Part shown: piece by piece, positions 55,430-64,000 of the stretch
Layout: every line of letters begins with the position of its first letter
Numbering within the stretch: the stretch's first letter is position 1
Assembly (NCBI RefSeq): GCF_037076465.1
Contig: NZ_AP028908.1
Coordinates: forward strand, 4,340,001 to 4,404,000
DNA from: Pectobacterium araliae
Lineage (GTDB): Bacteria; Pseudomonadota; Gammaproteobacteria; Enterobacterales; Enterobacteriaceae
Direction: 5' to 3'
DNA length: 64,000 bases
Notes under the pieces: model-generated
Told to the model about the DNA's origin: nothing
What the model saw: only the letters and a program-made list of their open reading frames with translations
The model's database searches: none
Made by a program: the position numbers and the translations under genes

Positions 55430-56611
55430 TCAGGACGACGCGATGAGAAAATGAATACCGCATTTTTTATCACGCCGCGCCAGTTGCATGGCAAAACGCG
55501 CCTGTGACAAACGCAGCGCCGCCTCCTCGGGTCGAGGGTCGGTAATCGTTAGGATACCGGCGCTGACAGCCCGAGCAGGATGCGCTCCCGTAGGTAAAAA
55601 GGGAGCATTGAGCGCCAGCATCACGTGTTGCGCCCAATCTTGCGTTTGCCTGGCAGATTCCAGCGTCTTCCCGATGATGGCAAACTCATCACAATCAAGA
55701 CGTGCCAGATAAAGGCTCCCGACCTCATGTTGTTCTTCTATCACCACGCGGAGTTGCTCAGCCAACGCAACCACATCGCCCTGGCTGGCGGAGGCATCAA
55801 GCCCAAAAACGAGCAGGCTAAACGGGGTGGCCTCCGCCAGACGCTGTTCAAGGCGTCGTATAAACTGCGCGTTGTCCGGCAAACCCGCCCCTTCCGTTTC
55901 GGCAGAAAGTGACTGCGCCAGCAGTTGTTGATTACGGTTGTAACTGCGCACCAGCGCGCCTAGCTCATCATCCTGATGCCAAGGGGGCAGCGTGAGGGGT
56001 CGGTGAAGCATCGCGTCCGGCGGTAGACTCTGTAACTCGACAATAATCCCACGCAGCGGGTGTATCAGCAGACGGTTAATACACCAGGTAATCGCGATCG
56101 ACATAATCAACGCCAGCAGCAGATATGTCGCCAACATGGTTGAAAAAGTGCTGACGATAAATTGATACATCCGATAGGAATCTGCCTGCAAGACCAGATG
56201 CGCCAGCGGTGCCGAATATTGCGTCTGCGGCGGCGAATAAAGCGGAATAGAGATACGGATCGGCAGCTTAAAGACCCGCGCGATCCAGTCCGGCACCGGG
56301 CGTTCTCTCGGGAAATTGGCGTGTAGCGTCTGAAAATCATCCGGCAGCAATACATCTGCCCGGCTAAGAAAAGCAACCGGCAGCAAGCTATCCAGAATAT
56401 TGCCAGCACGTTGCACCTCCCCTTGTAGCACCGCATCCGTCAGAGGTTGGCGCACAGAATAGGCGATGCTCTCCAACTGTTTGGCATAATCTTCACGGCG
56501 CTGATGAACGAAGTGAAAGAGCTGTATGACGATGAACAGGCTGATCGTCACCAGTGCCACGGCAGACACGGCTGTCATCTGTTTAATCGTTAATGAACGT
56601 CTGAGCCGCAA
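55430..56611 (-). CDS. YhjK/HmsP-like membrane protein with degenerate GGDEF and no EAL domain
   Basis: The 393-residue protein has a membrane helix at about 12-32, a periplasmic sensor (about 33-150), a second helix (about 155-178), HAMP and one GGDEF-like domain to the end. The catalytic loop reads RLDCDEFAIIG where active cyclases have GGDEF, so cyclase activity is unlikely. E. coli YhjK (PdeK, about 650 residues) continues with an EAL phosphodiesterase domain; here the gene stops at IASS and only 318 bases remain before dctA. The product may be a regulatory sensor for the neighbouring cellulose genes, or a decayed enzyme. Confidence 0.85.
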   Translation of the reverse strand: MRLRRSLTIKQMTAVSAVALVTISLFIVIQLFHFVHQRREDYAKQLESIAYSVRQPLTDAVLQGEVQRAGNILDSLLPVAFLSRADVLLPDDFQTLHANFPRERPVPDWIARVFKLPIRISIPLYSPPQTQYSAPLAHLVLQADSYRMYQFIVSTFSTMLATYLLLALIMSIAITWCINRLLIHPLRGIIVELQSLPPDAMLHRPLTLPPWHQDDELGALVRSYNRNQQLLAQSLSAETEGAGLPDNAQFIRRLEQRLAEATPFSLLVFGLDASASQGDVVALAEQLRVVIEEQHEVGSLYLARLDCDEFAIIGKTLESARQTQDWAQHVMLALNAPFLPTGAHPARAVSAGILTITDPRPEEAALRLSQARFAMQLARRDKKCGIHFLIASS

Positions 56612-56883
56612 GCGCTTTCTCCGTCAACCTTTTATGTCGATCTGAATATCTGACCAATACACAGCGCGAAAAACGCACCGCCACGCGCACCAGTAATGTG
56701 CGGCAACAGTATAAGGCAGCTTACCGCCGCCTCAACGCTGTTTTCTGCTGGTGCTCAGGGGATTTCATCTTAATCCTAGGCTCCCGTAACGCGGCCTCAG
56801 AATAGGGGATATCCCCTGCATAAGCCAGCATGGCTATTCAGAGGCAGAGTGCAGAGTGAAAATAACGGGCGATGAAGAAAGGC
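56612..56883. other. Upstream region of the yhjK-like gene
   Basis: With the bcsG terminator this is a 324-base gap. It should contain the promoter of the yhjK-like gene. No further gene, repeat or operator was evident. Confidence 0.45.
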
Positions 56884-56909
56884 GGGCGGCAGCAACTTCG
56901 CTGCCGCCC
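56884..56909 (-). terminator. bcsG terminator
   Basis: GGGCGGCAGC and GCTGCCGCCC form a 10-base GC-rich perfect stem with a 6-base loop, 27 bases past the bcsG stop. On the minus strand GCCTTTCTTC follows. Confidence 0.85.
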
Positions 56910-56935
56910 AATAGGACGTGTTCTGACAGTAAGCG

Positions 56936-58597
56936 CTATTGCGGGTATGGCACCCAGTCTCCGCCGTTCAAACGAATGTAGGGTTTTCCCTGATATTGCA
57001 TCACGATCGCGTTCTCATTCTCCGAAATTGCTTCCGTTTGCGGCAGTGTGCTCGCCAGCGTTTGCCAATCCACAGAAGGCGCGGTGAACACTTTGCCGTC
57101 CACCATCCGCGCGACCAGTTCCGAAATCGCCAGATAGCTACTCGGTGACGTAATTTCCAGCGCGTCGCCCTGATGCGGGGCCTGCAAACCAAACAATTTC
57201 ACGCCGACAGGAATATGTGTGATGCTTGGGCTGGGAATATCACGTAGCCCAGACATTTGCATCTTATCACCAGCCAGCGCCGCGCCATGCTCTGGTACAA
57301 CCACCACCATGACTTTGCGACCCGATTTCTGCAACACGTCAAAAAAAGCATCCAGTTGATCAAACAGAATCTTCGCCCGTGGCGCATAGTCCGCCGACTG
57401 ATTGGTGCCCACGAAGCGGTTACCATCATGCAGCGGAATCAGGTTAAAGAAGGTCGCGTTACGCGTCGTCGTCGCTTTATTTCGCTCACCCAGCCAACGA
57501 GTTAACAACTCCAAATCGTTATAAATCGGCTCGCCGTCGAACGAGCTAATCTGGTGGCTGATGCCTTCCTGCGACAGCATCGGAATCTGAATGTCACCCT
57601 CTTCACGCACCTCACGCAGGTAATTCCCAAAGGTGCCGGAATGATCGAGCATCAGTTGCTCTTCAAAACCCAGCTTCACCAAATTACTGAACAAGAAGCA
57701 CTGCTGGTTCACTGGCTGGTACAAGTCAGTGTGAGACTGTTGACCACAGCTTGCCCGCAGCAGGCGAATGGACGCCGGTCCGCTATATGCGGTAGCAGAG
57801 TTAAACTGCCGGAACAGGATATCGAACTTCTTCCACAGCGGATGATTGTCCAACTGCGCCACTTCTATATCCGACCATGCCAGCGAACAGATATTGATAA
57901 TCAGGAGATCAAAGGGCTGTGCATCCTGTGGCAACGCGGCAGGAAATGCCGTAGTGCGCGCCTTTTCTCGCGTATAAAACTGGTTCAGATAAGCGGTGAG
58001 GTTCGCGTTTGTTGGCGGTAACGTTGCCTCAGGCAACGCGGTGTCTCCGCCCGTTGGGGAAGCCGCTGCCGAGGATGTGGGCGTCGTCGAAGCCGCAGGC
58101 ATCAGCGAAACAGCAGGACCGGCCAGATTGACAACGTTTAGCCACGCCAGCGCCGCCACGGTAAACACCGTAATACGAATCCACTGCGCGAAGAACAGGT
58201 AGGCCACAATAATGACCACCGCCGCACCGACCATTTGCCAATTAATGAAACGATTTAACAGCTCCAATAAATAGGTGGCGCTAAAGCCAGCAACCTGCGT
58301 CCCTTGGCTGAGAATACTGTTGAATCCCGGCAGCCAGGTATCGTGGTAAAAAAGCCCGATACCAAGCGGAATGGCAATAATATGACGCCAGCGGTGCAGC
58401 GTGGCATTGGGGATCGGGAACAGCAAAAATGCCAGAAATACCAGGTTAAGCAACGGATGAAAATTCAGGTATCCAAACCATAGCAGGGCAAATTTCAGCA
58501 AGAAATACACATTCCAGGCACCGAGCCCACGCCAGTAGCGCCACATATCCTGCTGTTTTTTCGCATCCTGTTGTTGCTTACGTGTTTTTTCGCCCAT
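56936..58597 (-). CDS. bcsG: Cellulose phosphoethanolamine transferase BcsG
   Basis: BcsG decorates cellulose with phosphoethanolamine taken from membrane lipid. From the ATG at 58597, two bases after the bcsF stop, it has 553 residues. There is a basic N-terminus, about four to five membrane helices in residues 25-175, a Ser/Thr/Pro linker and a periplasmic zinc-dependent alkaline-phosphatase-like domain. The nucleophile region reads SATAYSGPASIRLLRASCGQ, with the conserved Ser and Cys. The zinc-binding VVVPEHGAALAGD carries the Glu-His pair. Longer starts upstream lie inside bcsF and are not supported. It ends the bcsEFG operon. Confidence 0.95.
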   Translation of the reverse strand: MGEKTRKQQQDAKKQQDMWRYWRGLGAWNVYFLLKFALLWFGYLNFHPLLNLVFLAFLLFPIPNATLHRWRHIIAIPLGIGLFYHDTWLPGFNSILSQGTQVAGFSATYLLELLNRFINWQMVGAAVVIIVAYLFFAQWIRITVFTVAALAWLNVVNLAGPAVSLMPAASTTPTSSAAASPTGGDTALPEATLPPTNANLTAYLNQFYTREKARTTAFPAALPQDAQPFDLLIINICSLAWSDIEVAQLDNHPLWKKFDILFRQFNSATAYSGPASIRLLRASCGQQSHTDLYQPVNQQCFLFSNLVKLGFEEQLMLDHSGTFGNYLREVREEGDIQIPMLSQEGISHQISSFDGEPIYNDLELLTRWLGERNKATTTRNATFFNLIPLHDGNRFVGTNQSADYAPRAKILFDQLDAFFDVLQKSGRKVMVVVVPEHGAALAGDKMQMSGLRDIPSPSITHIPVGVKLFGLQAPHQGDALEITSPSSYLAISELVARMVDGKVFTAPSVDWQTLASTLPQTEAISENENAIVMQYQGKPYIRLNGGDWVPYPQ

Positions 58598-58598
58598 T

Positions 58599-58820
58599 TT
58601 ATTTTTTAGTCTCTGCTGAAGTCGGCGTGGTTGAGACCGTCTTGGTTGAAGAAGGGCTGCGCATCCAGACACTGGCGGGCTTCAGGTAGCGCGGCGACAG
58701 TAGCCTGTTTTTCCAATACTGAAGCCAGTGGGGAATCACACGGTGCGCCAGATAGCCAAGTGTAAAGAAGATGATTGCGCTTAATAGCACCAGTTGTACG
58801 ATATCAATCAGATTCATCAT
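58599..58820 (-). CDS. bcsF: Cellulose biosynthesis protein BcsF
   Basis: BcsF is a short single-pass inner-membrane protein that helps BcsE and BcsG join the cellulose synthase complex. The 73 residues start MMNLIDIVQLVLLSAIIFFT with one membrane helix (about 5-26), followed by a basic cytoplasmic segment and a Ser/Thr-rich tail. The ATG overlaps the bcsE stop (ATGA), and bcsG starts two bases after its stop, so the three genes are coupled. Confidence 0.92.
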   Translation of the reverse strand: MMNLIDIVQLVLLSAIIFFTLGYLAHRVIPHWLQYWKNRLLSPRYLKPASVWMRSPSSTKTVSTTPTSAETKK

Positions 58821-60421
58821 GAGGATTCTCCCGGTACACGGGTCGGTAAATCGGGAGCCAGTAAATCATGATCCCGTAAATCAATAGCAATAGGCTCACG
58901 CCGCGGCGTCTGGCTGCGAGGTGCAGATTCGGTCTGCTGCAATTGGACGTAATCATTAATCTGCTGTTCCTTCCCGGAAGTGCTGTCCTGCACCAACGAT
59001 TTGATTTCCGCTAAAATCTGTAAATCTTGTGACCACACAATCCGATTGCTGAACACTTCATCCACTGGCAGACGGAAGATGGATTTCAACGCGATATCCA
59101 ATTCATTCAGACGACAATTGGACAGAAATAAAAACAGCCGACCTTGCGCAATCGTAACGACATCACCAAAACGCCGCAGCGTGCACAGCGTCAGTACCTG
59201 CGCCGCGCGTACCCCCGGAACAGGGCGTAATGCCACCAGCACGCCTTTGCTGCCTTCAGGCATCAACGTACTATTAATCAACATCTGCACAGACTGCCGA
59301 AAAGTCTCAGGCGGCTGATAGCCCTTAATCTGCAACGGCCGCATGGTGGTCAGCAGAACGTCGACATCGACAGGAACATGTTTAGTAAAGCGCTGCCCTT
59401 GCACGCTTTCAATCCGCGTCAGGAAGCGAGATAGCGGTTCTGAATGGGAGACAATAAGATTGGTACCACACGCCAATAACAGGCGTTCGTCGCTGGCGCG
59501 CAGGCAGGGCTTCATTTCCCGCACGACAATCTTCAGCAATTCACCACGCTGCCGCCGCAGGCTATGAACCTGTTTGACGAGTGTATCCACCTGACTGGTT
59601 TGGCTAAGTGCAAAAACGAGGGTTGCAGCATGTGTCAGCATGCCGGTCTGAACCAAAATGGTGTTGTCGTCCATTAACTGCCAGTTTTCCGACAGCGCAG
59701 GGGCGCCTTCCATCACACTCTTTTCCATTAGGAACAGCCCATCATCATCCAGAGACGGCATGAAGGCAGGTCCTTCTTCCGTCAGCATGTGCCATCCGTC
59801 GTTATCGGATTGCAGCATTTGCACCTGATTCGCCCGCACGCCCCTTTCCGTTGCCCACCATGACACCAGATATTGTGCGCGATCCTGTTGCCATTGCAGA
59901 CTGGCCAAACCGTAAAGCCCGCGGTGTTGGGAGATCAGCATATTCCTCAAGCGGGTGACGCCGCTGCTGTGACTGATGACCACCAGCGTACACTGACGCT
60001 GGTGTAGCCATGCCGCCGTGTCATCCACCCAACGCTGGAGCCTTTCCGGCGAAATATCCCGCCACAAGCTGGCAGGAGCATAAAGCACTAACAGGCGATG
60101 TTTCGGACGTAATGCACGCATCACGTCGTCGGTTAGACTCAGCAATGCAGCTTTATTTTCAGGTAGTATGTAGCAAGATAATTGTTTTGATTTAGTCGTC
60201 TTTGTTTCGTCAGTAGATAACGCCGTCAACAGCGCATCAGATCGTTCTCCACAGCCGATTAACGCCAGTTTCGCATCATTATTTTGGCTGTGCATAACCT
60301 GCCGACAAAATAATGCGGCATCAACCTGTCGGTCAATATTAACCCAATAAAATCCCGCCAGTTGGAGCGTAGCCAGTTCATCCCAAAGGTGACGGATACC
60401 TAATGAAAAGTTCTGTTTCAT
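58817..60421 (-). CDS. bcsE: Cyclic-di-GMP-binding cellulose regulator BcsE
   Basis: BcsE binds cyclic di-GMP and boosts cellulose output by recruiting regulatory subunits to the synthase. The 534-residue cytoplasmic protein has a degenerate N-terminal P-loop-like region (about 1-220), a REC-like middle and the C-terminal GIL/degenerate GGDEF domain. The ligand motif RxxD is present as RASD in CLRASDERLLLACGTNLIVS (about 310-330). The protein starts MKQNFSLGIRHLWDELATLQ. It leads bcsEFG and diverges from bcsR. Confidence 0.94.
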   Translation of the reverse strand: MKQNFSLGIRHLWDELATLQLAGFYWVNIDRQVDAALFCRQVMHSQNNDAKLALIGCGERSDALLTALSTDETKTTKSKQLSCYILPENKAALLSLTDDVMRALRPKHRLLVLYAPASLWRDISPERLQRWVDDTAAWLHQRQCTLVVISHSSGVTRLRNMLISQHRGLYGLASLQWQQDRAQYLVSWWATERGVRANQVQMLQSDNDGWHMLTEEGPAFMPSLDDDGLFLMEKSVMEGAPALSENWQLMDDNTILVQTGMLTHAATLVFALSQTSQVDTLVKQVHSLRRQRGELLKIVVREMKPCLRASDERLLLACGTNLIVSHSEPLSRFLTRIESVQGQRFTKHVPVDVDVLLTTMRPLQIKGYQPPETFRQSVQMLINSTLMPEGSKGVLVALRPVPGVRAAQVLTLCTLRRFGDVVTIAQGRLFLFLSNCRLNELDIALKSIFRLPVDEVFSNRIVWSQDLQILAEIKSLVQDSTSGKEQQINDYVQLQQTESAPRSQTPRREPIAIDLRDHDLLAPDLPTRVPGESS

Positions 60422-60752
60422 AGATTGATTTCTTTTCCGTTAATGGCGGAGGGCTGCCAATCAAAATAAACTCTAGCAGCCCCCAGAGGGATCACAACTG
60501 TCCGTTATGAATTATTCCTATCCTCTGATAAATCATCTCCATGACTATTTTTCCCGCTGCACATTGCAATCGTGAATTCGTTGCTATAGTTAATTGGCAC
60601 ACCTGATTACATTATTAAAGACAGCAGAGGCGTGAACTTTCGTCGGCCTGACTATTCGTTATGGGTGCAATAAAAGAACCACTCTATCTACCACGCAGAT
60701 GTTTCCTTTTATCGCGATCAAGATAGTGGATAGCCTATTTCAGAGGCATGGA
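60422..60752. other. Divergent bcsE/bcsR promoter region
   Basis: About 331 bases between the two cellulose operons. A possible plus-strand promoter is TTGCAA (60564) and TATAGT (60585) with a 15-base spacer, a weak call. No terminator or repeat is apparent. An in-frame ATG at 60699 extends bcsR upstream but lacks a ribosome binding site. Confidence 0.45.
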
Positions 60753-60962
60753 ATGAATAACGAACCGACTCGTATAGATACCTGCGCACGCGCCAATTTA
60801 ACCGAAAACGCAAGAGCCGATGACGATCTCCGGGTCCTCAGTCAGGCTTTTTCTTTGCCTGAAATAAGCTATATCGATATTTCCCGTCAGGCGCGTCTGA
60901 GCCAAATGATGGCTCGCTGGCCGCTGCTGGATGAATTAAAAGAACCGGCTGGGAGCAACTGA
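60753..60962 (+). CDS. bcsR: Cellulose biosynthesis protein BcsR
   Basis: BcsR is a small cytoplasmic protein that forms a complex with BcsQ and supports synthase assembly at the pole. The 69 residues include the family core LRVLSQAFSLPEISYIDISR (about 26-45) and RWPLLDELKE near the end, matching E. coli YhjR. I start at MNNEPTRIDTC because that matches the E. coli start MNNNEP; GAGG lies nearby upstream. It is two bases ahead of bcsQ. Confidence 0.92.
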   Translation: MNNEPTRIDTCARANLTENARADDDLRVLSQAFSLPEISYIDISRQARLSQMMARWPLLDELKEPAGSN

Positions 60963-60964
60963 CA

Positions 60965-61702
60965 ATGCCCGTTATTGCATTGCAAGGAATCCGCGGAGGC
61001 GTAGGCACCACCTCGATAACCGCCGCACTGGGATGGGCCTTCCAACGGCTAGGCGAATCCGCACTGGTGATTGATTTCTCACCGGACAATTTGCTACGCA
61101 TTAACTTTAATATGCCGTTTGAGCAGCGTCGCGGCTGGGCGCGGGCGGAGGCCGACGGTGCACCGTGGCAAACCGGTGCCATGCAGTATCTCCCCGGCCT
61201 GGATTTTCTGCCGTTTGGTCGCCTGAACATGCAGGAAGTCGCCACGCTTCAACAGCATTACCACCAGCACGCCGCGATCTGGCAAAACAATCTGGCTCAG
61301 CTCAACGCGGCGGGTCGTCATCGCTGGATACTGATCGACGTGCCAGCCGACAATAGCCCGCTCACGCGACAGGCCTTAGCCACCGCAAACACCGTTTTCC
61401 AGGTGGTGGTAGCCGATGCCAACTGCCATTCACGCTTACATCAGCAGGCGTTACCGCGTCAGTGTCATTTTCTGGTCAATCAATTTTCTACCCTCAGTAC
61501 ACTCCAGCAGGATTTACACCAGCTCTGGCTGCACACGCTGTCACACCTGCTACCGCTGGTGGTACACCGTGACGAAGCCTTGTCAGAATCACTGATGCTA
61601 AAACAACCGCTGGGCGAATGCCGCCCGGACAGCGTGGCGGCGGAAGAGATCATGACGCTGGCAAACTGGTGCCTGATTCACGTGAAGGAAAGCGGCGTAT
61701 GA
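60965..61702 (+). CDS. bcsQ: Cellulose biosynthesis ParA/MinD-like ATPase BcsQ
   Basis: BcsQ is a SIMIBI-class ATPase that, with BcsR, is needed for assembly and polar placement of the cellulose synthase. The 245-residue protein begins MPVIALQGIRGGVGTTSITA, a deviant Walker A in which the usual Lys after GGxG is Thr while the leading signature-Lys position is Arg. This is seen in BcsQ relatives. WILIDVPADNSPL (about 120-132) is the Walker B region. Its stop overlaps the bcsA start (ATGA). Confidence 0.93.
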   Translation: MPVIALQGIRGGVGTTSITAALGWAFQRLGESALVIDFSPDNLLRINFNMPFEQRRGWARAEADGAPWQTGAMQYLPGLDFLPFGRLNMQEVATLQQHYHQHAAIWQNNLAQLNAAGRHRWILIDVPADNSPLTRQALATANTVFQVVVADANCHSRLHQQALPRQCHFLVNQFSTLSTLQQDLHQLWLHTLSHLLPLVVHRDEALSESLMLKQPLGECRPDSVAAEEIMTLANWCLIHVKESGV

Positions 61703-64000
61703 GCGGCATCCTGCGCGTATTCCTCGTTCCGCCCGCCAGACAGGCGATACAGCAGCGCTATCGCGGCTATCGTCAGCAGGGAGCTTCCGCCTTTGCTGCC
61801 TTTCTCGCCACGCTGTTTGCAATACTCGGCTGGATCTTCCTGCGGCTAGAGTCTGACAGTTGGCAACAAATTCGCGTACAGCGAACCTATTGGTTCCCGC
61901 ACATTTCACCTCAGCGCCCGCGTCCAGCCGATGTGCTTCGCTATCTGACACAGGGCATTTGGCTGTTGACCATCAAAAACGGCCAGTTGCCGACATCACA
62001 GCGCAATGTCTTCTCCGCGCTACCGCGCTGGCGGCAACGCTACATGAACGCGCAGCAAAAGCTGTTTACCCGCTTTAGCCACGCCCATACTGACGATCGT
62101 GAAGACCATGAGTCAGGCTCCGCCAAGACGAGCCGCGTACAAAGGCTGGTGACGGTAGTGCTGAGCCTGATGTGCGCAGCGTTGGCGCTGCTGTGCATCA
62201 CGCAGCCGTTTGATTTGCTATCGCAGTTTATTTTTATGGCGCTGCTGTGGGGCATCGCCATGCTCGTTCGCAACATGCCAGGGCGCATGCCGACGCTCAT
62301 GATGATCGCACTCTCTTTCACGGTGTCGTGTCGTTACCTGTGGTGGCGCTATACCGAAACCCTGAACTGGGACGACCCCGTCAGCCTGGTATGCGGCCTG
62401 TTGCTGCTCGCCGCAGAAACCTACGCCTGGGTCGTATTGGTTCTGGGTTATTTTCAGACGATCTGGCCGCTGAACCGTCATCCCGTTTCGCTGCCGGAAG
62501 ACAGCAATACGTGGCCGACCGTCGACCTGATGATCCCGACCTACAATGAACCCTTGAGCGTGGTGAAACCGACGGTGTATGCCGCACTCGGTATCGACTG
62601 GCCTAAAGATAAGCTCAATATTTATATTCTGGATGACGGCGGCCGCGCCGAATTTAACGCCTTCGCAGAAGAAGTCGGCGTTCATTACATCGCCCGCACC
62701 ACGCACGAACATGCCAAAGCCGGTAACATCAACAATGCCCTAAAGCAGGCGAAAGGCGAGTTCGTCGCCATTTTCGACTGCGACCACGTCCCTACCCGCT
62801 CCTTTTTGCAGTTAACCATGGGGTGGTTTTTCAAAGACAAAAAGCTGGCGATGTTACAAACACCGCACCATTTCTTCTCGCCCGATCCGTTCGAGCGTAA
62901 TCTGGGACGCTTCCGCCGCACGCCCAATGAAGGTACGCTGTTCTACGGGCTGGTTCAGGACGGTAACGACATGTGGGACGCCACGTTCTTCTGCGGCTCC
63001 TGCGCCATCCTGCGGCGTAAACCGCTGGATGAGATCGGTGGCATTGCGGTCGAAACGGTAACAGAAGATGCTCACACCTCACTGCGCCTGCATCGCCGTG
63101 GCTACAGCTCGGCCTATATCCGCATTCCACAGGCGGCGGGGCTGGCGACCGAAAGCCTCTCGGCTCACATCGGTCAACGTATTCGCTGGGCGCGCGGGAT
63201 GGTGCAAATCTTCCGGTTGGATAACCCGCTATTCGGCAAAGGGCTGAAGCTCGGACAGCGGCTATGCTATGCCAACGCCATGATGCACTTTCTGTCCGGT
63301 ATTCCCCGACTGATCTTCCTGACCGCGCCGCTGGCGTTTCTGCTGATGCACGCTTACATCATTTTCGCCCCGGCGTTAGCCATCGCACTCTACGTGCTGC
63401 CACACATGGTGCACGCCAGCCTGACCAACTCGCGTATTCAGGGTCGCTATCGCCACTCGTTCTGGAGCGAGATCTATGAAACCGTGCTGGCGTGGTACAT
63501 CGCTCGTCCCACTACCGTAGCCTTGTTTAACCCACACAAGGGGAAATTCAACGTCACGGCCAAGGGTGGGCTGGTTGAAGAGCAGCATGTCGATTGGGTG
63601 ATCACGCGGCCTTATCTGGTACTGGTGCTGTTGAATATTGCTGGCGTGCTGTATGGCATCTGGCGCCTGGTTTATGGATCGTCTGAAGAGATGATGACCG
63701 TGCTCATTAGCCTGCTCTGGGTCATGTATAACATGACCATTTTAGGCGGTGCTGTCGCGGTGGCAGTGGAGGCCAAGCAGGTACGTCAGGCACACCGGGT
63801 GGAGATGTCGATGTCCGCCGCACTCTTGCGCTCTGATGGTCATCTGTTCCCCTGCGTCCTACGTGACTACTCTGATGGCGGTGTCGGCGTTGAAGCCCGT
63901 GAATCAGGCATTCTTCAGGTCGGGGACAACGTCTCGCTGTTGCTAAAACGCGGTCAGCAAGAGTACGCCTTCCCATTCAGCGTCACTCGCGCATTCGACA
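61699..64000 (+). CDS. bcsA: Cellulose synthase catalytic subunit BcsA (3' end outside window)
   Basis: BcsA polymerises UDP-glucose to beta-1,4-glucan and threads it through the inner membrane under cyclic-di-GMP control. The ATG overlaps the bcsQ stop, and 767 codons are visible of about 870. N-terminal membrane helices lie at about 30-50 and 150-260. The GT2 motifs are DDGG (near 312), FDCDH (near 360), TED (455-457) and QRIRW (493-497). Membrane helices follow, then the PilZ domain with RQAHR (696-700) and DYSDGGVG (from 723). All catalytic and ligand motifs are intact, so the synthase looks functional as far as seen. Confidence 0.97.
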   Translation, partial: MSGILRVFLVPPARQAIQQRYRGYRQQGASAFAAFLATLFAILGWIFLRLESDSWQQIRVQRTYWFPHISPQRPRPADVLRYLTQGIWLLTIKNGQLPTSQRNVFSALPRWRQRYMNAQQKLFTRFSHAHTDDREDHESGSAKTSRVQRLVTVVLSLMCAALALLCITQPFDLLSQFIFMALLWGIAMLVRNMPGRMPTLMMIALSFTVSCRYLWWRYTETLNWDDPVSLVCGLLLLAAETYAWVVLVLGYFQTIWPLNRHPVSLPEDSNTWPTVDLMIPTYNEPLSVVKPTVYAALGIDWPKDKLNIYILDDGGRAEFNAFAEEVGVHYIARTTHEHAKAGNINNALKQAKGEFVAIFDCDHVPTRSFLQLTMGWFFKDKKLAMLQTPHHFFSPDPFERNLGRFRRTPNEGTLFYGLVQDGNDMWDATFFCGSCAILRRKPLDEIGGIAVETVTEDAHTSLRLHRRGYSSAYIRIPQAAGLATESLSAHIGQRIRWARGMVQIFRLDNPLFGKGLKLGQRLCYANAMMHFLSGIPRLIFLTAPLAFLLMHAYIIFAPALAIALYVLPHMVHASLTNSRIQGRYRHSFWSEIYETVLAWYIARPTTVALFNPHKGKFNVTAKGGLVEEQHVDWVITRPYLVLVLLNIAGVLYGIWRLVYGSSEEMMTVLISLLWVMYNMTILGGAVAVAVEAKQVRQAHRVEMSMSAALLRSDGHLFPCVLRDYSDGGVGVEARESGILQVGDNVSLLLKRGQQEYAFPFSVTRAFD

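Noticed and set aside
1..64000. CRISPR arrays, tRNA and rRNA genes
   Set aside because: No regularly spaced direct repeats, no tRNA cloverleaf and no ribosomal RNA sequence were seen in the window.

Overview
The window reads as chromosomal DNA of a soft-rot enterobacterium, most likely Pectobacterium. That genus call is an inference. Most genes follow the Escherichia coli order from ugp through liv, rpoH, ftsXEY, rsmD, zntA, tusA, yhhQ, dcrB, yhhS, kdgK, yhjJ and dctA to bcs, with accessory blocks inserted. A good KdgR-type box in front of kdgK fits a pectin degrader. Gene density is high and nearly every gene belongs to a recognisable enterobacterial family.

Region 1 (1-7.7 kb): the end of a DUF3142 gene, trmL, a small Gln-rich exported protein, an AEC permease, then the minus-strand operon ugpBAECQ for glycerol-3-phosphate and glycerophosphodiester uptake. 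A four-unit Pho box lies in front of ugpB. Region 2 (7.7-10.1 kb) is a patchwork: two orphan hypothetical genes, a chimeric scar that joins a copy of the tail of the downstream DeoR-type regulator to a copy of the ugpB promoter, and a HigB/HigA-like toxin-antitoxin pair. Region 3 (10.1-16.4 kb) is the ygbI-ygbJKLMN locus for four-carbon sugar acids (L-threonate/D-erythronate type), with a CRP-like site. Region 4 (16.4-25.5 kb) has a chemoreceptor, a PLP aminotransferase directly downstream of the liv branched-chain amino acid ABC operon, and panM.

Region 5 (25.5-27.6 kb) is a class C-like group II intron, about 1.92 kb, inserted just past the rpoH terminator hairpin. Its reverse transcriptase gene carries a frameshift. 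Region 6 (27.5-38.9 kb) is conserved housekeeping: rpoH, ftsXEY, rsmD, small conserved proteins, an N-terminally extended zntA, tusA, yhhQ with a probable preQ1-I riboswitch on its ribosome binding site, and dcrB. Region 7 (38.9-46.4 kb) is a type VI secretion island placed between dcrB and yhhS: vgrG, a DUF4123 adaptor, a DUF2235/Tle1-like lipase effector, three tandem DUF2931-like putative immunity genes and the stub of a fourth copy. Only the first immunity copy keeps a lipobox cysteine.

Region 8 (46.4-64 kb): yhhS, yhjD, kdgK with its KdgR box, a second chemoreceptor without the C-terminal CheR/CheB tether, the zinc-site-less M16 protein YhjJ, dctA, a YhjK-like protein that lacks its EAL domain, and the divergent cellulose loci bcsEFG and bcsRQA. 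bcsA runs off the right edge. The most notable items are the immunity array, the chimeric ugp/deoR scar feeding two orphan genes, the preQ1 switch, the terminator-seated intron and the truncated YhjK.
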